Source of the DNA: JBMYZL01 sp049610385
GTDB lineage: Bacteria; Bacteroidota; Bacteroidia; Flavobacteriales_D; Sanyastnellaceae
Direction of reading: 5' to 3'
DNA length: 8,605 bases
Assembly (NCBI GenBank): GCA_049610385.1
Contig: JBMYZL010000040.1
Location: forward strand, 1-8,605
The notes under the pieces: model-generated
Databases searched by the model: none
The model's input: the letters and a program-made list of their open reading frames with translations, nothing else
What the model was told of the DNA's origin: nothing
Part shown: positions 1 to 6,361 of the stretch, piece by piece
How positions within the stretch are numbered: the stretch's first letter is position 1
Layout of the letters: each line of letters starts with the position of its first letter
Translations under genes and position numbers: made by a program

Positions 1-1466
1 TCAATGCTTGAGCTGTGGTAAGGCCCCCCAGAACCGTACGCACCGATGGGCACGCGAATCAAGCTGTGAACAGGCCATTGGCCATTGGACAGGAAATAGC
101 TTCGGCTGGCTTCCGTGAAAAGTTGGTTGAGCCCGGGCCACAAGTAATCGGCAAATTGCACTTCCACGATGGGCCGCAAACCGACAGCACTCATGCCCAC
201 TGTGGACCCGATGATGAAAGCCTCTTGGATGGGGGTGTTGAAGACCCGGCTGTCGCCAAATTTCTGGGCCAGAGTTGCCGCTTCACGAAATACGCCGCCC
301 AGCCGTCCGCCGACATCTTGTCCGTAGAGCAACGCTTCAGGATGATCATCCAAAATCTCTTGCATGGCGTGCAATGCGCAATCCACCATCAAGGTTTCCT
401 CGCCGTTTTCAGGCGAGCGTTCCCCGCTCTCCTCCGTGATGGAGGTCGGTGCCATGACATGCGGCAGCAAGTCTTCTCCTTTTGGTTCTTCTGCAGATTG
501 TGCGCGGTCGAATGCGTCTTGTACTTCGGCTTTAATTTGGCTTTCCCACTTGATCAACTGCTTCTCCGAAACACCCGCATCTCTCAAGGTTTGTCGCGCA
601 CGTGGCAACGGATCTCGTTGGCCATGCGCCTCCAAATCATCCCGGTACCACTCCCGACGCACGCCCGAAGTGTGGTGGCCGAGCAGGGGAACTTCAGCAT
701 GGACCAAGACAGGTCTGCGATCCTCCCTTACCCGCCGAAACGCCTCATCCATCACCGCGATGGAACTCGCCATGTCGGCGCCATCCACTTGCAACAAATC
801 AATCGGAGGAAATGCCGAGGCCAGGGTGCTGGCATCGCCGAAACGAATCTCCGACTTGTGTGCAGAGATGTCCCATTCGTTGTCCTGGATGAGCCACACC
901 ATCGGCACCCCTTTCAGCGCGCTCATGTGCAGGGCCTCACTGACTTCCCCCTCGGTGATGGCAGCATCGCCGATGGAGCACAGCATCACTGGGGCGTCTT
1001 CACCTGACGAAAGCCCGTGTTGCTCCATGTATTGAATGCCCATGGCGACACCCGCGGCCGGAATGGCTTGCATACCGGTGGCAGAACTTTGGTGGGGAAT
1101 TTTCACGCGACCGGGCACGTTCAATGATGGGTGGCTGTAATAAGTTCGGCCTCCAGAGAAGGGGTCATCTTTTTTGGCGAACAGCTGAAGCATCAGTTCC
1201 TCAGGGGTGCAGCCCGCGGCCAGCAAGATGCTGTCATCGCGGTAATAGGCGCTCAAGTAGTCGTGCTGGGTCAAGTGACGACCTGCGGCGAATTGAATGG
1301 CCTCATGTCCGCGGGAGCAGGCATGAACATATTTGGCGGTGAGGCGGGCGTGGGATTCGTACAAGTCGCTCATGCATCTCGCAGTAAACATGTTGCGGTA
1401 GGCTTGTTCCCAGAGCACTTTGACCTCTGGCTTGGCCGCTTTTTCCGACTTTTTTTTAGATCCCAT
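1..1466 (-). CDS. Fused alpha-beta 2-oxoacid dehydrogenase E1 (probable branched-chain type), 3' end outside window
   Basis: This is the thiamine-diphosphate E1 component of a 2-oxoacid dehydrogenase complex, which decarboxylates a 2-oxoacid (likely branched-chain 2-oxoisovalerate type) and passes the acyl group to the E2 lipoyl domain in the cytosol. The 488 codons visible hold an alpha-type half (about residues 15-325) and the start of a beta-type half (about residues 355-488) in one chain, an arrangement I recall from Bacteroidota. In the alpha half, IGDAAITEGE at 165-174 is the cofactor motif, followed by QDNEWDIS from 194 at the position of the usual Asn-Asn. HHTSG at 264-268 sits in the phosphorylation-loop region. 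In the beta half, YGQDVGG, GGVFRE, NTPIQEAFI and VEVQFADY are typical, and GPYHSSSI at the window edge carries the conserved His484. The first Gly-Asp-Gly glycine is Ala here. ATG 1466 is chosen because the helix before SDLYESHA needs the upstream residues and a promoter box lies just ahead. Substrate preference cannot be settled from the sequence. Confidence 0.88.
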   Translation of the reverse strand, partial: MGSKKKSEKAAKPEVKVLWEQAYRNMFTARCMSDLYESHARLTAKYVHACSRGHEAIQFAAGRHLTQHDYLSAYYRDDSILLAAGCTPEELMLQLFAKKDDPFSGGRTYYSHPSLNVPGRVKIPHQSSATGMQAIPAAGVAMGIQYMEQHGLSSGEDAPVMLCSIGDAAITEGEVSEALHMSALKGVPMVWLIQDNEWDISAHKSEIRFGDASTLASAFPPIDLLQVDGADMASSIAVMDEAFRRVREDRRPVLVHAEVPLLGHHTSGVRREWYRDDLEAHGQRDPLPRARQTLRDAGVSEKQLIKWESQIKAEVQDAFDRAQSAEEPKGEDLLPHVMAPTSITEESGERSPENGEETLMVDCALHAMQEILDDHPEALLYGQDVGGRLGGVFREAATLAQKFGDSRVFNTPIQEAFIIGSTVGMSAVGLRPIVEVQFADYLWPGLNQLFTEASRSYFLSNGQWPVHSLIRVPIGAYGSGGPYHSSSI

Positions 1467-1472
1467 GCAGGA

Positions 1473-1480
1473 CAAATATA
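1473..1480 (-). promoter_or_regulatory. Bacteroidota-type -7 box (TATATTTG) for the E1 gene
   Basis: Read on the minus strand this is TATATTTG, an exact match to the TAnnTTTG -7 element bound by the primary sigma factor of Bacteroidota. It ends 6 bases before the E1 ATG, so transcription would begin at or within a base or two of the start codon and the mRNA would be leaderless or nearly so. I see no clear TTG-type -33 element about 20 bases further upstream, which weakens the call. Confidence 0.55.
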
Positions 1481-1508
1481 GGGTGGCGGAGATGGGCTGA
1501 GTGGGGTG

Positions 1509-1516
1509 TACCTTTG
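1509..1516 (+). promoter_or_regulatory. Bacteroidota-type -7 box (TACCTTTG) for the dapF-led operon
   Basis: TACCTTTG matches TAnnTTTG exactly and ends 6 bases before the ATG at 1523, the same spacing as the divergent box serving the E1 gene. The predicted transcript would start at or very near the ATG. No obvious -33 TTG is present. No other promoter candidate is apparent in gene-free sequence downstream, so this one could drive the whole plus-strand run. Confidence 0.55.
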
Positions 1517-1522
1517 GGCGCG

Positions 1523-3544
1523 ATGCAATTTGATTTTGCCAAATGGGAAGGTGCTGGCAACGACTTCATTCTCACTGAAGGACGGACGTTCAAGCATGCC
1601 GAAGAGGAACGACAAGTCGTTGCGGCCTTGTGCAATCGCCGGACGGGCATCGGAGCCGATGGCATCATTTTTTTGTCCCGTGTGGATGGAGTTGACGACA
1701 GATGGAAATTTGATTACGTCAATGCCGATGGCACTCGATCATTTTGTGGGAACGGCAGCCGGGTTGTTCTGGCCCATTTGCGTGCTATCGGTGCTGTGGA
1801 TTCGGAGGCGGTTTTGGTGGCCTGCGATGGCGACCATGCGGTGGCATGGAATGGTGAACCGGGTGTGCAATTGCGACCGGTGAAGGCCCCACAAAACATA
1901 ACCGCCACTCAGGTCGAGGGCGTTGCAGAAGTTTTTGTGGACACGGGGTCGCCTCATCATTTGATCTGGCTGTCAGAGAAAGCGGATTTGCAAGCCCTGG
2001 ATGTGGAGCACTTTGGCGCCCAAATTCGGCACCATCCGATGCACGCCCCAGGCGGTTCCAATGTGGATTTCGTTCAACCCATTTCACCTGATATCCTCGT
2101 GATGCGAACCTTCGAACGCGGGGTGGAAGGTGAAACGTTGGCTTGCGGAACTGGGGCGACCGCCGCGGCTCTCGCTGATTATGTTCGCAGGGGTGGGGCC
2201 ATGCAACGGACTGTCCGCATGCGAGGTGGCGATTTGAAGGTCACTTTTGGGCCGCCAGATGAACGAGGCCATTTTTTGGATGTTTGGTTGTGGGGGCCGG
2301 CTCGCGAGTGCTTTCGGGGTTCGGCGAATTGGCCCGTCTTGTCCTGTTTGCTGTGGGGGGTTGTCGCCATTGGGCTGGTTTTTGGTGTGCCGTTTCAGGC
2401 ACAGGGCCAAACGGAATTGCGCCATGTTCCACTCACGGAGCAAGCGCAACTGTCAGTGCTCACTGGAAGCCCAGGCGATGAGGTATACAGCAGTTGGGGG
2501 CACACGGCCATTCGCCTGAAAGATCCCGGGCAATCGCCGGTCATGGACCTGACATTCAACTATGGAACGTTTGCTTTTGGTCCAGGTTTCTATACGCGAT
2601 TCGTTCGAGGCCACTTGGACTATCGCTTGTCTGTTCAGGAATTTGCTTCTTTTCAAACCGAGTATTTGAACACCGGCAGGGCCCTGCTGGAACAGCCTTT
2701 GGCCTTGACGCCTGCCGATGTGCAGGCGGTGGCGGATTTTTTGGCTTGGAATGCCCTGCCAGAAAACCGGGTGTACCGTTATGAATTTTTCGGCGACAAT
2801 TGTTCAAGTCGGGTGCTGCAGGTGCTGGCGGAGGTGTTCGGCAATCGCTGGGACCCCGCATGCGATCGGGACCCCGGACAGGGAGTCTCTTTCCGATCAG
2901 CCATTGGCCCGTACATCGCGCGGTTGGGATGGGTCAAGTCAGGCATTGATTTCATTCTCGGGGGGACCTCAGACCGACCGATGGGTCCTTGTGAATCTTC
3001 ATTTTTACCAGATGGCTTGATGGCCCAAATTCAATTGGCCACGCTGGATGGCCGGCCCATCGCTGGGCCGGCGTCGGAGCTCGTTCCCCCGGAAGGGGAC
3101 TGGTTTGCGGCGCCCCCGCCCCCCATCATCCCACCAAATTTGGGTTTCGGCCTGATTTTGTTGTTGACGATTTTGGGCATTGTAAAAAATGCAACGGTTC
3201 TGAGGCGCATGTTCATTTTTCCGGCGGGTATCCTCGGTTTGTTGTTGGTCATGATGTGGGTGGCCACAGATCACCGGGACACTTGGTGGAATCCAGATAT
3301 GGCTTGGGCTTCACCGTTGTTGATCCCACTCTGGTTTCCCCATGTGTATTCATCATCCATCGGCCGCAACCTTCGCCGAATTATTCTCGTAATGGGATGC
3401 TTGATAGGGTGTGCGTCTGGCCTGCTGGGATGTGCTTTTCACGGCACGTTTTGGTGGGGGATGATTTTGGTGACCTTGGCTTTGCAGCCATGGGAACTGG
3501 TATCGTTTTTCGAATTATACGCGCTGCCTGAAAGGAGAAAATGA
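1523..3544 (+). CDS. dapF: Diaminopimelate epimerase fused in frame to a DUF4105/Lnb-like membrane protein
   Basis: One 673-residue frame holds two proteins. Residues 1-266 are a full-length DapF (usual length about 255-280), which converts LL- to meso-diaminopimelate in the cytosol for peptidoglycan and lysine. The pair of catalytic cysteines is present, Cys75 in FCGNGSR and Cys208 in ACGTGAT, with GNDF at 12-15 and FERGVEGET at 198-205. WLWGPARECFRG matches the usual DapF C-terminal strand. Residues 270-289 are hydrophobic with a possible signal-peptidase site near AQG (293-295). Residues about 305-480 are DUF4105/Lnb_N-like: TGSPGDEVYSSWGH with His327, NYGTFAFG, FVRGHLDYRLSVQ, and FFGDNCSSR with Cys427, the likely catalytic pair. 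Four or five membrane segments follow (about 541-665), with the family-like ATDHRDTWWNPDMAW. Lnb proteins are the lipoprotein N-acyltransferases described in Bacteroidota; that role here is by family resemblance only. ATG 1523 gives the standard DapF N-terminus; an in-frame TTG at 1514 is less likely. The stop overlaps the next start by 4 bases. Confidence 0.85.
   Translation: MQFDFAKWEGAGNDFILTEGRTFKHAEEERQVVAALCNRRTGIGADGIIFLSRVDGVDDRWKFDYVNADGTRSFCGNGSRVVLAHLRAIGAVDSEAVLVACDGDHAVAWNGEPGVQLRPVKAPQNITATQVEGVAEVFVDTGSPHHLIWLSEKADLQALDVEHFGAQIRHHPMHAPGGSNVDFVQPISPDILVMRTFERGVEGETLACGTGATAAALADYVRRGGAMQRTVRMRGGDLKVTFGPPDERGHFLDVWLWGPARECFRGSANWPVLSCLLWGVVAIGLVFGVPFQAQGQTELRHVPLTEQAQLSVLTGSPGDEVYSSWGHTAIRLKDPGQSPVMDLTFNYGTFAFGPGFYTRFVRGHLDYRLSVQEFASFQTEYLNTGRALLEQPLALTPADVQAVADFLAWNALPENRVYRYEFFGDNCSSRVLQVLAEVFGNRWDPACDRDPGQGVSFRSAIGPYIARLGWVKSGIDFILGGTSDRPMGPCESSFLPDGLMAQIQLATLDGRPIAGPASELVPPEGDWFAAPPPPIIPPNLGFGLILLLTILGIVKNATVLRRMFIFPAGILGLLLVMMWVATDHRDTWWNPDMAWASPLLIPLWFPHVYSSSIGRNLRRIILVMGCLIGCASGLLGCAFHGTFWWGMILVTLALQPWELVSFFELYALPERRK
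2330..2407 (+). other. Hydrophobic junction segment between the DapF and Lnb-like domains (signal-peptide-like)
   Basis: This covers residues 270-295 of the fused protein. About twenty uncharged residues from Trp270 to Pro290 follow Arg261 and Arg265 and are followed by a short polar stretch with Ala293 and Gly295 placed like the -3 and -1 residues of a signal peptidase I site. It resembles the signal peptide a free-standing DUF4105 protein would carry at its N-terminus. In the fusion it would act as a type II signal anchor (DapF inside, Lnb-like domain in the periplasm) or as an internal cleaved signal. In-frame TTG codons at 2339 and 2348 are the only plausible internal starts; they have no ribosome-binding sequence and would leave no basic N-region. 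Confidence 0.65.
3051..3072 (+). other. Perfect 9-bp GC-rich inverted repeat inside the Lnb-like coding region
   Basis: GCCGGCCCA and its exact reverse complement TGGGCCGGC are separated by the four bases TCGC, giving a strong predicted RNA hairpin. No T-run follows, so it is not a standard intrinsic terminator. It encodes residues 510-517, just before the proline-rich linker (PPPPIIPP, 531-538) that leads into the membrane segments. Confidence 0.6.
3533..3537 (+). promoter_or_regulatory. Strong Shine-Dalgarno (AGGAG) before the lipoprotein gene
   Basis: AGGAG lies inside AAAGGAGAAA immediately before the ATG at 3541, within the last codons of the preceding gene. It stands out because most starts in this window have no such motif, as is common in Bacteroidota. 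Together with the ATGA overlap it supports the start at 3541 and translational coupling. Confidence 0.7.
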
Positions 3545-5073
3545 CAACGAGCTACAAATGGATTGCATCGGCCCTCGTCGGCTTAACGGTTGCCTTCGTC
3601 AGCCTGTGGGGGTGTCGCAAGGAGCCCACGACTTGGTCTGTGGATGTGCATTTGCCTGTCATGGATGTGTTGGTGGATTGGGCGGATGTGTTGCCCTCGG
3701 ATGCCAGCTTGGAGTTGGATTCAGACCAAGTGGCCCACTTGATTTGGCGAGGACCCCTTGTCACGTTGGATGTGTCGGATTTGGCCCAAATTCCGGACAC
3801 CACTGTGACCAATGAACTCACCCCGAGTTTCATCGGTGGTCCGATCCCAGTGCCCCCTGGCAGCACATTGTTGGATCAGGCAGAGGACATTGCATTCAAT
3901 GTTGATGAATCCGAGTTTCGCGCGTTAACCTTGGACAGCGGTTTTCTCGCTTGGTCCATAGAGAGCACCACAGATGGGTTTGTGGAATTGCGTTACGATT
4001 TCCCCGGAGTCATCAAAAATGGTGAGCCCGTGATGCTGGAAATTGTTCTGCCTCCTGCGACAACAGTGGGCGGAATGGCCTCGGCATCTGGTGTATTGGA
4101 CATCGCAGATGCCACGGTGGATTTCACTGGATTGAGCGGAACTGAACGGAATCGGATTGCTTCGAATTTGGTCATTGGGACACCGGAAGACATCACAGAT
4201 ACGGCCCAAATCTTTGGAGACGACAGCATCCGTGTGGCCATGACATTCATGGGCATGCAGGTCCGGGACATCGAGGGCTATTTCGGCAACTTCGAAGTTG
4301 AGCTGAGCGAAAACCTGAGCGTGTTTGACCCCGATACCTTTCCAGTTGGACTGCTGGCTTTGTCACCTCAGCGGGCCGATCTCAATTTGATCAACGGCAT
4401 GGGGGCGGATCTGCGCTTGAACATTGACAATTTGGCGCTTGGCGGTAACGACATGTCCCATCCGGACTTGGGTGTGAATCAATTCATTGCCAGGGCGGAT
4501 TGGTCCGCCGGGGCGCCGCCCACAACCGACGCCTGGTCCATGAACCTGTTGCAAACATCCCCGTCCTTTTTTGACCTTCTTGCGCAATTGCCAGAGGACT
4601 TATCAGCAATGGGAACCTTGGAATTGAATCCGTTGGGGGATGTGAGTGGGGGGAATGATTATTTCCACAAGGATTTTGCTCCTTCTTTGAATTTGGATTT
4701 GGATTTGCCCTTGCGGGTCGCCTTGACGGATTTGTTGTTTCGCGATACCCTCCGCATCTCCGCGACAGAAGTGCCAGATTTTGATGGGGTCATAGCCCTG
4801 ACCATCCGCAATGGGTTTCCGGTGGCGATGCAACTCAGCGGAAGCTGGGAACCGGCAGGCACCCCATTTGAAATGAATTTGGCCCCGGGAAGTGGAGCTG
4901 ATGCTTCGGTTTCCGAGGTGTCCATCCCGGTCACGTCCGCGGAATTGGCAGCAGGTGGAGAAATTTGGTTTTCGGCGGGTTTGGCCACCCAAGGGTACAC
5001 ATCCTTCACTGGAAAGGAACGAATTCGCATTCAGGCGCGCATTCGGGGCACCCACAACATCGTGATCGAATGA
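3541..5073 (+). CDS. Predicted lipoprotein of unknown function
   Basis: The 510-residue product begins with a basic start, a hydrophobic stretch (residues 8-22) and a lipobox LWGC, with the acylated cysteine predicted at Cys25. It should therefore be anchored in the membrane, probably the outer one. CRKEP after the cysteine resembles only weakly the K-acidic-acidic surface-export signal of Bacteroidota lipoproteins. The rest is beta-rich and acidic, with alternating hydrophobic strands (for example NLDLDLPL near residue 386), few cysteines and no catalytic motif that I recognise. TTWSVDVHLPVMD followed later by LAQIPDTTV recalls a family of Flavobacteriales hypothetical lipoproteins that open with Cys-Lys-Lys and Thr-Trp-Asp; this is memory, not a search. 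It starts in an ATGA overlap behind the Lnb-like domain, which may be the enzyme that N-acylates lipoproteins such as this one, and it overlaps the following outer-membrane protein gene in the same way, suggesting the two work together. Confidence 0.85.
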   Translation: MTTSYKWIASALVGLTVAFVSLWGCRKEPTTWSVDVHLPVMDVLVDWADVLPSDASLELDSDQVAHLIWRGPLVTLDVSDLAQIPDTTVTNELTPSFIGGPIPVPPGSTLLDQAEDIAFNVDESEFRALTLDSGFLAWSIESTTDGFVELRYDFPGVIKNGEPVMLEIVLPPATTVGGMASASGVLDIADATVDFTGLSGTERNRIASNLVIGTPEDITDTAQIFGDDSIRVAMTFMGMQVRDIEGYFGNFEVELSENLSVFDPDTFPVGLLALSPQRADLNLINGMGADLRLNIDNLALGGNDMSHPDLGVNQFIARADWSAGAPPTTDAWSMNLLQTSPSFFDLLAQLPEDLSAMGTLELNPLGDVSGGNDYFHKDFAPSLNLDLDLPLRVALTDLLFRDTLRISATEVPDFDGVIALTIRNGFPVAMQLSGSWEPAGTPFEMNLAPGSGADASVSEVSIPVTSAELAAGGEIWFSAGLATQGYTSFTGKERIRIQARIRGTHNIVIE

Positions 5074-6308
5074 AGATGAAAAGTCCATCCATCGGTTCTT
5101 GGATTCGTCCCGTGGTGCTGGGTTGCGGGCTGAGCATATGGGCCATTCCTGGGCAGGCCCAATCCTCCAGCATTCCACTGGACTCATTGGGTGAGCTCCG
5201 CGGCAACAATTGGCAATTCTCAATTCAATTGGATCAGCGGTCAAATGCCGTCCATCATGCATTGGGCAAGGTCTTCTGGGTCGGTGGGGCATTGCATCCC
5301 GAAGATGTGGCTGCGGCGAGAAATGAAATGACAAGCGGAGGAACCTTGGGCTTGCGAGCGGGCATCAGTTTTGCAACAGAAGATGTTGAAACACGGAAGG
5401 GTTGGCAAGTGGAATCGTCAGTGATATCGGATTTTCGATGGACTCCTGAGTTCTGGGACTTGGTGTTCGAGGGCAATTCCCCACACCTGGGTCGGTTTGA
5501 TGTGCTGAATGGCACCGGCGGTCGAATTTGGCAATTGAATGCGGTCATGAGGACGGGTCTCTGGGAACGTGAACACAACTCCTTGCGCTGGGGCTTGGGA
5601 CTGGCCCATCGGCCAGCGGGTGTGGATGGCTCGGTTTCCACCGGATACTTTTGGGTCAGTGATGATGTGGATTCTTTGTTCACGTCGCTCTATGGGCGTT
5701 CAACAGTACTTCGTGCACAAGCTCTGGGCCTGACCGGTCAAATTCAATTCCGCCACAACGATCCCGCTTCCCTCGTCGATTTGACCTTGCAGGTCAACCA
5801 CCTTGGGGCGCTCTGGGCGGGAGCTGGAGATGAGCGAATCATTGTCGATACGTTGTTGGAAACGACGGGGTTGCCATTGCAGGGCGCCGGTTGGTCCTTG
5901 GAAACTTTGCAAGGAGAAGGATTCGGTGAGTCTCTGATTCATCGGGACACGTTGTCGGGGCGCTTGGAGGCCTTGCCGACTTCTTTTTCCATGTCCTTGA
6001 CAGGCTCCATCGTTCCAGGTTTGGTTTGGGAAGTCCGGGGCACTGTGGGGGGGTGGAGACCGGTTCCTGAAGCGATGGCTGGCTTTCAATTCAAAATGGG
6101 TCCACGTGTTGTGGGTGGTGTCCGGGCGATTTATGGCGGTTGGGGCAAATTTCGTCCAGCCGTTTGGGCGGGCATCCCGCTGGGGTTGAATCATGCATTG
6201 ACCCTCTATGCAGAAGACCCCTTGGCGGCCTTCCAACCCTCAGGATTGGGACGGGGTTTGGGCATCCAATTGTCGAAAACCATCCCAACCTCGGTCACAA
6301 ATCGTTGA
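5070..6308 (+). CDS. Predicted outer-membrane beta-barrel protein, possibly DUF5723-like
   Basis: The 412-residue product begins MKMKSPSIG with a signal peptide whose hydrophobic core is at about residues 14-27 and whose likely cleavage follows GQA at residue 30. The mature part is a series of amphipathic strands rich in Gly, Trp, Phe and Leu, such as LRWGLGLAH, LRAQALGLTGQIQFR and SFSMSLTGSI, as expected of a barrel. The order of features, a variable middle with DTLSGRLEALPTSFSM and a late LTLYAEDPLAAF, resembles DUF5723 proteins of Bacteroidota, but I hold that name only tentatively. The start ATG overlaps the lipoprotein stop as ATGA; a second ATG at 5076 is possible. It has no recognisable Shine-Dalgarno, so coupling to the upstream gene is likely. 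Its function is unknown; partnership with the lipoprotein is inferred from the overlap. Confidence 0.78.
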   Translation: MKMKSPSIGSWIRPVVLGCGLSIWAIPGQAQSSSIPLDSLGELRGNNWQFSIQLDQRSNAVHHALGKVFWVGGALHPEDVAAARNEMTSGGTLGLRAGISFATEDVETRKGWQVESSVISDFRWTPEFWDLVFEGNSPHLGRFDVLNGTGGRIWQLNAVMRTGLWEREHNSLRWGLGLAHRPAGVDGSVSTGYFWVSDDVDSLFTSLYGRSTVLRAQALGLTGQIQFRHNDPASLVDLTLQVNHLGALWAGAGDERIIVDTLLETTGLPLQGAGWSLETLQGEGFGESLIHRDTLSGRLEALPTSFSMSLTGSIVPGLVWEVRGTVGGWRPVPEAMAGFQFKMGPRVVGGVRAIYGGWGKFRPAVWAGIPLGLNHALTLYAEDPLAAFQPSGLGRGLGIQLSKTIPTSVTNR

Positions 6309-6361
6309 CAACTTCTCGCATGGCATCCAAGGGAAAATCGCGAAATTCGCAATGTCCTGCC

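Noticed and set aside
73..88. Direct repeat of GGCCATT in tandem
   Set aside because: Only two 7-base units, inside a conserved coding segment of the E1 beta half.
15..1007. Long plus-strand open frame of about 330 codons opposite the E1 gene
   Set aside because: It is antisense to a clearly recognisable E1 alpha-beta sequence and has no family resemblance or low-complexity-free domain of its own.
4686..4706. Tandem hexamer-like run of TTTGGA units
   Set aside because: It encodes alternating Leu and Asp/Asn of a beta strand in the lipoprotein and is explained by codon use.
4603..5334. Minus-strand open frame of about 243 codons across the lipoprotein/outer-membrane gene boundary
   Set aside because: Its composition (rich in Arg, Pro, His, Ser) is that of a shadow frame, and both plus-strand genes have signal sequences and coupled starts.
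5646..5653. TACTTTTG, a third match to the TAnnTTTG promoter box
   Set aside because: It lies in the middle of the outer-membrane protein gene with no start codon after it in a useful place; a few chance matches are expected in a window of this size.
6320..6361. Alternative in-frame ATG start for kdsA at 6320
   Set aside because: It would add 14 residues not seen in the family ahead of the first barrel strand; the ATG at 6362 gives a normal length.
6309..6361. Gap before kdsA, including GCGAAATTCGC, considered as a terminator or operator
   Set aside because: The inverted repeat is only five bases with a one-base centre, there is no T-run, and no promoter box is present.
6353..6361. TGTCCTGC before the kdsA ATG, similar to the bases before the E1 ATG (1467-1474, minus strand)
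   Set aside because: The kdsA copy has no TAnnTTTG context and one extra base; a match of eight bases at two sites is not enough to propose a shared element.
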